64,000 bases of DNA from Nageia nagi (lineage: Eukaryota; Pinophyta): NCBI GenBank assembly GCA_050084985.1, contig JBITNC010000002.1:37820001-37884000 (forward strand). Reading direction: 5' to 3'. The position numbers and the translations under genes are program-made. The stretch's first letter is position 1, and each line of letters opens with the position of its first letter. Shown here piece after piece: positions 11,757 to 20,930 of this stretch. The notes beneath the pieces were generated by a model that made no database searches, was not told the origin of the DNA, and was given only the letters and a program-made list of their open reading frames with translations.

Positions 11757-11860
11757 TTGTTGTGGAAGCTCTTCTTCTTGGTGTTGAAGCTCTCCTTGTT
11801 GAGGAAGCTCTTCTTTTGGTGTGGAAGCTACATCTTGGAGGTTCATCCTTTTTTCACTCC
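11757..11860 (+). repeat. Short GGAAGCTCTTCTT repeats in the leader
   Basis: The word (G/T)GAAGCTC(T)TC(C)TT recurs about every 20-30 bp four times after the primer-binding site. The first unit is also present at the same place in the related element (44,301 onwards), so the segment predates the split of the two. Confidence 0.6.
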
Positions 11861-12535
11861 TCATCTTTCACCCCCTTGGTGAGGTAAATTTTAAAGAGTA
11901 GGTATAAAGATTCTCCTCATTTGGTCATTTATTTTGATTATTACATAATGCTACTAACACATTATTTGCTATGTGTTAGTCCTTTTTAAGTTATGATTAA
12001 CAAGTTGCAATTTTTTTTACTAATCCTCTATGTTACTTGCAATTTTAAATTGCTATAGTTCTTTTAAAGGGTTAGTATACAACACTTGTAATTTGTTGTT
12101 CATGTTATATTGAACTTAAAAGTATGTGTTGGTTCAATTATTTGATTAAATGCCCATATATGATGCAAAATTGCAATATTTATACTAACATTTTTTTTAT
12201 GTTAGTAGTAATATGAAATATCTCATATATACTATCATTAGTGAGTTATTGATATAATCCTAAGCAAAAGGCATCAACATTTCCAAAAAGTTAGAAAGGA
12301 GGACAAATTTTTTTTAAGGGCACAAGAATATATTCCAAAGATCAATATTTATTAATCTTTGTTGTTTAACATATAGTTAAAATATATATATATATATATT
12401 TGTTTATTTGTTTAAAAAGCACAAATAGTTCTATATATTTTTATATTTTAAATCTGTTTAAGATATTCAAAAATATATAAATTTTTTGTTATTATGTTTT
12501 TTAAATTTATTTAAACTCAAAATAAATAACATTTA

Positions 12536-12680
12536 GGGGGGTCACAATAAATTAAAATTATATGAATTTATTTCAAGGGGGGGTCATTAGATAAAAATTA
12601 AATCAAAATATATATTAATGGGGGGTCAAATTAAAGTTTTAAAATGTGGGGGGGCGTCTAAGTTTTAAAACATGGGGGGG
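12536..12680 (+). repeat. Five G-runs in AT-rich DNA
   Basis: Runs of six or seven G occur at 12,536, 12,577, 12,620, 12,648 and 12,674, the first three followed by TCA and separated by AT-rich stretches of similar wording. This reads as a short degenerate tandem repeat of 26-43 bp. Isolated relatives recur near 13,579 and 13,885. Confidence 0.7.
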
Positions 12681-13560
12681 CATCCTCCCGCGCGTGCGCA
12701 GACGCTCCTCCGCCACCTTTCAGCACACGATCGCCTCCCCACCACGTGCATGCTGCCTCTCCTCCCACCGCCCAGCTGCTCCACCCCCTCGCCCTGCACG
12801 CGCGGCCACCCCCTCGCGCTCCCCTGGGGCTCCTCCCCCCGCACGTACCATCGCTCCTCCGCTCCCGCCCGTAGATGCACCTACAGTCTGACTTCACCGC
12901 AGCCTCCTACCACCTGACGACCTCCTCTTGCGTCTGCCTCCTCCTGCACGCAAAGGGTCTGGGAACTGTTTGATGAAATGCTGCATGAATTGTTTGACAA
13001 CATGCCTCCTCACGATGCCGTCTCATAGGCGATGCATAAAATGGATACAATGAACGGGTCCACGCGAACTATTTCGTGGCCTATCATGATCGTAGGCACT
13101 GCACTGCTTGCATAGACTGCCATGCTCGTCGGTTATCTACCAAACGGATACGTCAAATGGTGCACATGCATGTTGTTTACCACCATACATGATGCAAACA
13201 CTGTTTCATGGATTAAAATGATCAATCGGCTGCCTCCTGTCCTCAGCCTGCTCACACACGCACCGGTTGTGCATCCATCCTCGTCCTCGCATGCTTGCCA
13301 ACCTCACAGCCAGCTGAAGTCTTCTCCTCCCTCTCCTCCTAAGCTCCTCCTCTCTGGTCAGCCTCCTGCACAAGTCTCCACTTCCTCCTTTCCCAACACC
13401 TCCATTGGATGTCTTCTAAGCCTCCATATCGGTCATCCTCCTTCCATGGTCAAGGTTGATGGCTACCAACACCTTGCAAGTCTTCTTAGTCACCTTAAAT
13501 GCCTTAGTTTTTTTTGTTGACCACCTACATATTTGCACTTCCAAAAAAAAAGCAACGTAT
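12660..13560 (+). pseudogene. GC-rich insert in the copia leader, possibly a captured PPR gene fragment
   Basis: Composition jumps from very AT-rich to GC-rich with many CpGs at about 12,682 and fades after 13,500. One plus frame from about 12,957 reads ELFDEM, ELFDNMPPHDAVS, then a stop. Further on it reads MLVGYLPNGYVKW, then HDANTVSWIKMIN. These words resemble PLS-type PPR motifs (LFDxMPxRDxVSW, MIxGYxxNG). The part before 12,957 is proline-rich in two frames and not convincing as protein. I infer host gene sequence carried inside the element, broken by stops. A GC-rich non-coding insert remains possible. Confidence 0.4.
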
Positions 13561-13891
13561 CTTTTGGTGGAAGAACAAGGGGGGGTCATATTTTTTCCAC
13601 CTACTAAGCATTTAATGATTATTGACTTAGGAATTTTTTTTTAGTCCATACGGTAGACCAAGCATTACAAAGCATTTAAAATAGGGGTATCGGTCTCCTA
13701 TTCCAACTTGCACACTTATTCTTCTTAGGCATTTTTTTACTTGCTTCCAAGTCAATTGCTCCCATTAAATGCACTTAGGAGTACTTAGACTATTTCTAAT
13801 ATTCTACTCCCCATTGCATGTTTAATTTAAGTGCATATCCAATCTCTAAGCATAGTTACAAGGGATAACAATTTAAGTAAAAAGGGGGGCT

Positions 13892-13960
13892 AGTATAAAT
13901 TTTTACTTAAATTTTATCTAGATGTAATTTTTTTACTTAAATTTTATCTAGATGTTGCAT
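13892..13960 (+). repeat. Short tandem duplication in the leader
   Basis: TTTTTACTTAAATTTTATC followed by TAGATG occurs twice in succession. It lies within the putative intron and has no visible function. Confidence 0.7.
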
Positions 13961-14329
13961 ATGATGCATGTATCTTATTTGAAGAATTAAATACTAAGTA
14001 TTCTTAGGACTTAAATTTTTAATGCATGATGCATGCTTACTTAAATTTTTAAGTCATGATACAATGCATGTTATGAATTAAACACTAAGTAGGACTTAGT
14101 TCTTTGTTTAATTCATTAAGTGCTTGAATCAATTGAGAAAAATATGACCAATGTAAAAGTCCTTTAGGGGTTAGAACAAAACCCATTGGACTCAATTTTT
14201 GGCCTCTTAAGGTTTCAAGTTCGTGTGGATGGAGTATTTTTCACCTTACTTTATATTTTTTGCACATTTGCTTATACTTGCAATACGTAAAAATTTGAAA
14301 AGTAACCCCTAAAATGAATACATCCGCAC

Positions 14330-14770
14330 GTATTTTCCACAACATGACTTGTTTGGGGAGCCATGAGGTGAGGACAGGGCAGACTGGAGCCCTTTTAGTC
14401 CGAAGAACCAAGTGGTGGTAAGTCCGTCTTAATTGCCCCTAAGACCTCTGTTGGATTGGACATAACTCTATTAGGTGGACAGGCATGTGTGTAGTGATAC
14501 CACATGTCCGCACGTCCATTCAGGGATTATCCTGATAACCTAGGAGGAAAACTGAAACCCTTAATCAAGATAATTAAAATGGCCGGTCCAAGATACGTCG
14601 GATCCTTGGAAAATAGTAAGTACTTCTCCTTGTGAGAGTATATCACTGACCAAGGTGAACTGGTTGAGGACTGGTAGTACCTGGGCTCCACCTTGCGGGC
14701 ATCCAGGTGAAGGCCTAATTCTATACAAGAAAACAACCCCAACTTTATCCTTCTATGGATCATGGTTAAT
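14330..14770 (+). other. GC-richer, hairpin-prone leader segment before gag
   Basis: This stretch is GC-richer than its flanks and contains several short inverted repeats. CATGTG (14,484-14,489) faces CACATG (14,501-14,506), flanked by GGA and TCC. CAGG/CCTG enclose GATTAT at 14,521-14,534. CCTGG (14,680) pairs with CCAGG (14,703), overlapping an alternative pair CACCT (14,689)/AGGTG (14,705). No long open frame of known type is present. It may be a packaging or dimerisation region, or captured sequence; neither is shown. Confidence 0.4.
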
Positions 14771-14877
14771 GAGTTTACACATGTGGGACATGTTTGCTTA
14801 TTAGATGTTTTATATGTATAGATGAAAATTGTAAAAGTTTACATTCTTATTGCATATTCATTTGTTTTTTTGTAGCA

Positions 14878-17800
14878 ATGGTTGAAACCTTCGTTCCCAA
14901 GCACATACTCGATGGTTCCAACTTTGGAATATGGGAACCACGTATGAAAGCTGAGTTACAAGCAAGAAAGTTGTGGCAGATAGTTAGTGAAGATGCGGTT
15001 GCTCCTACCGATGAGAAGGCTCTTGAAGTATACAACTCAAAGAATGAGTTAGCAACTTCTATGATTTACTGTGCAGTTTCAGATGATGTCCTTCTCATGA
15101 TTTCTTCATCAACTTCAGCAAAGGAAGCTTGGGATAGGTTAAAGAAAATCTACCTTGGGTCCAAATTTTCAAGGAGGTTTACCATTCTACAAAAGTTGTT
15201 GCAGTATCGACAAAGTGAAGATGAAAGTGCCTCCATCTACTTAAACAAAATCATTGACCTCAGGACACAACTGGTTGGTTGTGGGTGCAACTGGATCAAT
15301 GATGAGTTCATGGTCTTCATCATTCTACAAATCCTTACTACAAAGTTCAGCAACTTTGTCACAGTTATGGAAACAAGGCTCGATGATGAAGAAGATGTCA
15401 TCTCACTTGATAACCTTTCAAGACTTCTTCTAAAGTATGAGGAAACTTTGAACAAGAAAATGTTGAACCTTTCTCCAAAGGACCATAGCATTGCTCTAGG
15501 AGCAATCAAAACTCCTTTCAAGAAAAAGTTCAAACATTACAAATTCAAAGACAACAAGTCCTCATCTACCTTCAGGAAGTATGACAAAAAGGGCAACAAC
15601 AACAACAATCATGGCAACTACAGGCACAAAAGTGATAAAGCAGGATCCAACAATCCAACACCTCAGGAAAAGTTTGATGGGAATTGTAACTTCTGTGGCA
15701 TCTTTGGGCACAAAGAGTATAATTGTCGTAAAAAGAAATTTGCTCAAAAAGGAAAGGGAAATGCAAATGTGAGAAATTTCAATAATAAAAAGAAGAACAA
15801 GCATGCTGCTTCTGTTGCCTACTACTCAATGACTCAAACTATTTCAAATGATTGGATTGTTGATACAGGATGCACTAATCACATGTGTTATGAAAAGGAT
15901 AAGTTTGAAAACTTTCATAAGTACAAAAAGGATGCAGTTGTGATAGGTGATAATACAGTCCTTGATGTTCACGGAATAGGAAGTGTGAAGATTCATGGAA
16001 AGACTCTTGACAATGTCTTTTATGTGCCTAAACTAAGGATGAATCTCATCTCCGTGATTCAAATTACAAGGAAAGGATGCTCATTTGAGTTTACCTCACA
16101 CTCTTGGTGTGTTAAGAAAGGACTTGCCACTTTGATGAAAGGATCAGTAAAGAATGACCTTTATATTGTGGATCAAGTACCTTCAAAGATTTGTCTTGCT
16201 ACAAATGTTTGTTCAAAAGGTAATCTTTGGCATCAACGATTAGGACACCTTAACCACAAGAGTATTCAAGCTATGAAAACTCAAGAACTTATGGAAGGTT
16301 TACCTAATATTTCACCCACAGTTGGTCTTTGTGAAAGGTGCATTCTAGGAAAGATGCATAGGCAAAAGTTTGAAAAAGATAAGGCAACTCGGGCTACTTG
16401 TCCTCTTCAACTTGTGCATTCAGATTTGATGGGTCCTTTTCAGACTAAGTCACTAGGTGGAGCTTCTTATGTTCTGACCTTTATTGATGACTTCAGTAGG
16501 ATGACATTTGGTTATCTACTTGAGCACAAGGATCAAACTTTTGACAGGTTTCAAGACTTCAAGGCACTTGTTGAAAATCAAACTGATTTTAAGATCAAAA
16601 TGTTGAGATCTGACAATGGAGGTGAGTATAATAGCAATGAGTTTAATGACTTTTGTGTTAAACACGGGATTAAGCGACAATTCACAATCCCTTACACCCC
16701 TCAGCAAAATGGAGTTGTTGAAAGGAAGAATCGAACCATTATGGAAATGGCAAGATGCATGTTGGGTAACCTTCCTAGTTTCTTATGGGGCGAAGCTGTT
16801 CACACTGCTATTCACACCCTAAATAGGTGTCCTACTAAGGCAGTTGAAGGTAAAACTCCATATGAAGCATGGACAGGAAAGAAACCTAACCTCTCACACT
16901 TCAGGGTCTTCGGTTGTGATGCATTTACCTTCATTACCTCAGAGAAAAGAAAGAAGCTAGATAAACGATCAGAAAAATGCATCTTTGTGGGGTATGATAA
17001 TCAGCATAGAGGTTACAGGCTCTACTCTTCATCCCATAAAATAGTCTTTGTGTCTAGGGATGTTAAGTTCAATGAACTTTCTGAGGATACGACCTCTCAT
17101 GCTGAAGTGTCTGATACAGATGATTCTTCGCCTGCACCTAACTGGTTGGATGAGCATGTAGAGAAGTCACCACAAGAGCAAAATTCTCCAGCACAGAGAA
17201 TTACAAGAAGTATGACCTTGAATAAATCCTTATTTACCAAAATTGATAATATGCATGAGCCATCAACCTTCAAAGAAGCTTCCAAGCAAGAGTGTTGGAT
17301 GGAAGCTATGAAAGTTGAGTATGAGGCTCTCATGAAAAATGAAACTTGGGATTTGGTTCCTTATCCCAATGAGAAAAATGTGATTGGCAATAAATGGATA
17401 TACAAGGTCAAGTACAATTCTGATGGAAAAATTGAAAAATACAAGGCAAGGTTAGTAGCCAAAGGATTCACTCATAAATATGGTATTGATTATGAGGAAA
17501 CCTTTGCTCCTGTAGCCAAGATGCCTACTGTCAGAATAATTCTTGCTCTTTCTGCAGCTCAAGGATGGAAAGCTTTTCAACTTGATGTCAAAAGTGCATT
17601 TCTCAATGGGGACTTGGATGTTGAAATCTACATGAATCAACCAGAAGGATTTATTCCAGAAGGAAAAGAGTCTCTTGTGTGTAAACTAAAGAAGTCTTTG
17701 TATGGACTAAAGCAAGCACCTAGAGCATGGTACAAGAAAATTTCAGGATTCTTTGCAGATATTGGTTTTTCCAAGTGCTTCTCAGATTCAGATCTATATG

Positions 17801-18804
17801 TACTCAATCAAGGACAAGACGTGGTCATAATTCTCCTTTATGTGGATGATCTTCTCATCACAGGCAATAATATTGAAATCATCCAAGAGTGCATCTCCAA
17901 ACTCAAGGCAACATTTGAAATGACTGATCTAGGTCTATTGCATTACTATCTTGGGATGCAAGTATACCAACACAAAGATTGTACTTATCTTAGTCAATCT
18001 AAGTATATATCAGACATCTTGCAAAAGTTTGGCATGGAAGAGTGCAAATATGTTGCAATACCTGTTTCTCTTGGAATCGTTGTATCACTGAGCTCAGATT
18101 CTCAGTTGGCTGATGCTACAGCTTATAGACAATTGATTGGTAGTCTTCTATATCTGACTATCTCTCGTCCTGATATTGCCTTTGCAGTAAATCTGATGGC
18201 ACGATTCATGCAAACACCATATGTTGAACACCTCAATGCTGTTAAGCAAATCTTGAGGTATGTCGCAGGGACAAAGGATCTTGCTCTTAAGTATTCCAAA
18301 GTGCCCTCGATTGTTCTCTCAGGGTTCTCAGATTCTGATTATGGGGGAGATAGAGATGATAGAAAATCAACCTCTGCATATGTGTTTAGCATTGGTTCAG
18401 GTGCTATCTCTTGGGCTTCCAAGAAGCAACCTACTGTGACTCTTTCTACCACCGAAGCCGAATATCGAGCCATGTCTGTTACCGCCCAAGAAGCTATTTG
18501 GCTAAGACATCTTCTGAACGAAATTGGGTATACGCAAAATGGCCCATCTCTTATTTCATCAGACAATCAATCGGCTATCTCTTTGGCTAAGAATCCTGTG
18601 TTCCATCAGCGAACCAAACATGTAGAAATCCAAGCTCATTTTATCAGGGAGAAGGTTCTAGATGACATCATACACTTGCAGTATTGTCCATCTACTAAAA
18701 ACTCCGTTGATTTGTTCACCAAGCCCCTTCCTGAAGCTCAGTTCTGCAAGCTTAGGGATTCTCTCGGGTTGGTGAAGTTGCCCTCAAGGGGGAGTGAAGT
18801 TTAA
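14878..18804 (+). CDS. gag-pol: Intact Ty1-copia gag-pol polyprotein (1308 aa)
   Basis: A single polyprotein for capsid, protease, integrase, reverse transcriptase and RNase H. The ATG at 14,878 was chosen because the protein begins MVETFVPK like other copia gags and a splice-acceptor-like tract ends just before it; the frame is open 28 codons further upstream. Gag is about residues 1-260. The zinc knuckle is C270-C273-H278-C283. Protease has D329-T-G. Integrase has H452/H457/C485/C488 and the D516-D579-E615 triad with exactly 35 residues between the last two. Reverse transcriptase has D903 and YVDD at 988-991. RNase H has D1154, E1195 and D1229. The length is normal for copia, with no stop or frameshift. 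It ends ...RGSEV over a polypurine-like run. Confidence 0.96.
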   Translation: MVETFVPKHILDGSNFGIWEPRMKAELQARKLWQIVSEDAVAPTDEKALEVYNSKNELATSMIYCAVSDDVLLMISSSTSAKEAWDRLKKIYLGSKFSRRFTILQKLLQYRQSEDESASIYLNKIIDLRTQLVGCGCNWINDEFMVFIILQILTTKFSNFVTVMETRLDDEEDVISLDNLSRLLLKYEETLNKKMLNLSPKDHSIALGAIKTPFKKKFKHYKFKDNKSSSTFRKYDKKGNNNNNHGNYRHKSDKAGSNNPTPQEKFDGNCNFCGIFGHKEYNCRKKKFAQKGKGNANVRNFNNKKKNKHAASVAYYSMTQTISNDWIVDTGCTNHMCYEKDKFENFHKYKKDAVVIGDNTVLDVHGIGSVKIHGKTLDNVFYVPKLRMNLISVIQITRKGCSFEFTSHSWCVKKGLATLMKGSVKNDLYIVDQVPSKICLATNVCSKGNLWHQRLGHLNHKSIQAMKTQELMEGLPNISPTVGLCERCILGKMHRQKFEKDKATRATCPLQLVHSDLMGPFQTKSLGGASYVLTFIDDFSRMTFGYLLEHKDQTFDRFQDFKALVENQTDFKIKMLRSDNGGEYNSNEFNDFCVKHGIKRQFTIPYTPQQNGVVERKNRTIMEMARCMLGNLPSFLWGEAVHTAIHTLNRCPTKAVEGKTPYEAWTGKKPNLSHFRVFGCDAFTFITSEKRKKLDKRSEKCIFVGYDNQHRGYRLYSSSHKIVFVSRDVKFNELSEDTTSHAEVSDTDDSSPAPNWLDEHVEKSPQEQNSPAQRITRSMTLNKSLFTKIDNMHEPSTFKEASKQECWMEAMKVEYEALMKNETWDLVPYPNEKNVIGNKWIYKVKYNSDGKIEKYKARLVAKGFTHKYGIDYEETFAPVAKMPTVRIILALSAAQGWKAFQLDVKSAFLNGDLDVEIYMNQPEGFIPEGKESLVCKLKKSLYGLKQAPRAWYKKISGFFADIGFSKCFSDSDLYVLNQGQDVVIILLYVDDLLITGNNIEIIQECISKLKATFEMTDLGLLHYYLGMQVYQHKDCTYLSQSKYISDILQKFGMEECKYVAIPVSLGIVVSLSSDSQLADATAYRQLIGSLLYLTISRPDIAFAVNLMARFMQTPYVEHLNAVKQILRYVAGTKDLALKYSKVPSIVLSGFSDSDYGGDRDDRKSTSAYVFSIGSGAISWASKKQPTVTLSTTEAEYRAMSVTAQEAIWLRHLLNEIGYTQNGPSLISSDNQSAISLAKNPVFHQRTKHVEIQAHFIREKVLDDIIHLQYCPSTKNSVDLFTKPLPEAQFCKLRDSLGLVKLPSRGSEV
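18786..18794 (+). promoter_or_regulatory. Second polypurine-tract-like sequence at the pol end
   Basis: AAGGGGGAG followed by TG is identical to the true polypurine tract plus LTR start at 19,621-19,631, but lies 835 bp upstream within the last codons of pol. In many copia elements the tract sits exactly here, so this may be the ancestral one. Confidence 0.55.
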
Positions 18805-18860
18805 ACTTTTGTTAGTGATGACAACTTCACCTCTTAGAGGCCTTTTTTGATTGTACATTC

Positions 18861-19140
18861 TAGACCTTCGTGGTAAGTTTGCTCTGCGTGACAAACTTGT
18901 TGTACAATTGTTGTTATAGAGTGTTGATTATTTTATACCTCAGTGGTAAGTTTGCTCTGGGTGACAAACTTGTTGTACATTTTATACCTCCGTGGTGAGT
19001 TTGCTCTGCGTGAGAAACTTATTGTACAAATTTTGAGCATGTAATTAATATACCTCCGTGGTAAGCTCGCTCTACGTGACGAACTTGTTGTACATTCTAT
19101 ACCTCCGTGGTGAGTTTGCTCTACGTGAGAAACTCGTTGT
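18861..19140 (+). repeat. Five-copy hairpin repeat downstream of pol
   Basis: A unit of about 45 bp (TACCTCCGTGGTAAGTTTG, then CTCTGCGTGA, then CAAACTTGTTGTACA) occurs five times, with TGGT(A/G)AG at 18,871, 18,944, 18,993, 19,059 and 19,108. Steps alternate 73, 49, 66 and 49 bp. Each unit is a hairpin with arms such as AAGTTTG (18,875-18,881) and CAAACTT (18,892-18,898). In the last copy both arms changed together to GAGTTT (19,112) and AAACTC (19,130), keeping the pairing. Confidence 0.85.
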
Positions 19141-19620
19141 ACAATTTTATGCTCTATTTTAAATCAACACATGTCTATATACAACAGGTGACTATGAGTG
19201 ATGGCTTGGCATCTCCGTGATGGCTTATAGTGCACCATTGATCAGTTATTTATAAGATGGCATTATTTAATTCTCTTATTTGAATATATGATGCATCTAA
19301 CTGATTTTGTTCATGAGTTGCTTGTAGCATGCAGGATCTTCTTTAGAAATGCAGGTTACTCACCTTGTGAAAGCAAGCTCATGGAGACTCACATGTAAGC
19401 TTAAAGTTGATCGACTACTATGTACAGTGAAACCAGTTGTGGTTAATGATTGTATTGTAAACCATTTTTGTCAAATGGTAATGTAGTGAGTCTCATACTA
19501 GTTCTCAAAAAGATTCTCAAAAACATGTAAAAGTTCTCATCTCCACTTGTATCTCTATGGAGAAGAACTCTCTCTTACTCTCTCTCTTCTCTCTTCTACG
19601 CTCTATCCCAATATTGCATT
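19141..19620 (+). other. Non-coding 3' segment of the copia element
   Basis: Sequence between the hairpin array and the polypurine tract, with CT-rich runs (near 19,570-19,600). No reading frame or domain is visible. Confidence 0.5.
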
Positions 19621-19629
19621 AAGGGGGAG
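19621..19629 (+). promoter_or_regulatory. Polypurine tract
   Basis: AAGGGGGAG immediately before the TG of the 3' LTR, the priming site for plus-strand DNA synthesis. Confidence 0.92.
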
Positions 19630-20118
19630 TGTTAGAATTTGTAATGAAATATTGTGAATATCTAAACTCCTTGTAAATTCAATTAATCACTTAAAGGTAT
19701 GTAGATACCTTAAGTGATTAATAGAATTCTTTAATATGTAGACTTTGACTTTACCAAAGGAGTTAGTTGGTAGGTTGAAGTTTGGTGGTACATTTAATGT
19801 AACCCTAACCTTACCCTTGGGTTAAAAGAAGGTTAGGGAGGTGCTCTCAAACTATAAATAGAGGGCCTCTCCTCTTGTAAATATATCTAAGTTTTGAGTA
19901 AGATTACTCTACTTGGTTGTGTAGGAGAGAGCTAGAGAATAGTTGTAAGAGAGACATAGATTTGAGAATAAGAGAACTAGTTGTGGATGTACTCCCAAGG
20001 AGGGAGGAACCACATTATATTGATGTGTTATCTTGAGTGATTGTGTTATCTTGTGTACATTTGAGTTTCCTAGTTTAAGGTCCTAAAGGATTTGTTTAGA
20101 TCTAGTTCAAATCCTTCA
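19630..20118 (+). repeat. 3' LTR of the young copia element
   Basis: Partner of the 5' LTR, 489 bp. The single difference seen is A at 19,827 where the 5' copy has G at 11,450. It carries the same U3 hairpin and a TATA box at 19,853. Confidence 0.97.
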
Positions 20119-20229
20119 TGTATTAATATAAAATGGAATATACATGCAACATTGATTAAGTAATAATCTCAAATCATGAACTATTTTCATGAATATACAC
20201 ATATCATCGGCTAAGTTCATAATTTCAAT

Positions 20230-20665
20230 GATTGGATCAAAATTGGTGTAGGCCAAAAGATTGATAATATGCATCATTATTATTCATAAAAGTAGGTCTA
20301 AAGATTAGAGAGATGCTTCGTAAAAGATACTTGAACCATTTCTAATCATGTTAGTGTAGGACTAAAGATTATTGAGATGTACCATGATCATTCACAAAAC
20401 AAGGCTTATGGATTAGCAAGATGCTTCATGAAGAGTATTTGAACCATCATTGATTAGGTTGGTGTAAGCCTAATCATTGATAAGATGCATTATGGTCATT
20501 CACAAAAGTAGGCATAAAAATTAGAGAGATATTTTATGGGAAATATTTGAACAATGATTGTAGTAGGAGAATGTAGATCTAAAGATTAATGAGATGTGTC
20601 GAGGTCATTCATGAACGTAGGCCTAAAGAATGGTAAGATGCTTCACGATAAGAGGGCCAACAATA
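20230..20665. repeat. Four-copy ~108-bp tandem array
   Basis: GGTGTAGGCC-like landmarks recur at 20,243, 20,351, 20,459 and 20,568, steps of 108, 108 and 109 bp. Within each unit a second, diverged half begins with GTAGG(T/C)(C/A)TAAAGATTAGAGAGATG, so the unit looks like a dimer of about 54 bp. Confidence 0.85.
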
Positions 20666-20930
20666 GATGCTCCTCCTTTGACATTTTTTCATATTTATTG
20701 AATTTACATATTTTTTCTAATATTTTGTAAAACACTAATAGAAAAAATTCAACATTTAATGTCATTTAAAACTATTGGTTTGTAAAAACTATGAAGAGTT
20801 TTTAAATGTCACCAATGTAGGAGGTGGGAGTAGAACTTGAGATGTTCAATGTGGGTGCCATCACACCTTAGTTGTCTTCATAATCTTGTGACAAGAAGTG
20901 ATAAGTTATTTGAAAGTTTTGACAAAAATC

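Larger units (their letters stand above)
11884..14875 (+). other. Putative leader intron of the copia element
   Basis: A good donor, GAG|GTAAAT (GT at 11,884-11,885), lies in the leader. A good acceptor, a T-rich tract ending TTTTTTTGTAG (AG at 14,874-14,875), sits two bases before the gag ATG at 14,878. Splicing would remove 2,992 nt containing many ATGs, the GC-rich insert and structured DNA, and place gag near the mRNA start. The related element at 43.8 kb keeps the donor in the same context (GAG|GTAAAA, GT at 44,367). Inference from splice-site appearance only. Confidence 0.5.
11253..20118 (+). mobile_element. Complete, young Ty1-copia LTR retrotransposon
   Basis: The element is 8,866 bp. 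Two 489-bp LTRs (TG...CA) flank a tRNA-iMet-type primer-binding site, a 3.1-kb leader, one open gag-pol frame, an 825-bp untranslated 3' segment and a polypurine tract. I find one difference between the LTRs (G at 11,450, A at 19,827), so insertion was recent. Flanks are TGCAT (11,248-11,252) and TGTAT (20,119-20,123), a 5-bp target duplication with one mismatch. It is unusually long for copia because of the leader and 3' segment. All catalytic residues are present, so it is probably capable of coding for its own transposition; activity is not shown. Confidence 0.95.

Noticed and set aside
12536-12680. G-quadruplex
   Set aside because: The G-runs are separated by 19-37 AT-rich bases, too far for a usual quadruplex.
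12646-12917. Overlapping proline/arginine-rich open frames on both strands
   Set aside because: They come from GC-rich composition that removes stops in all frames; no domain and no start context.
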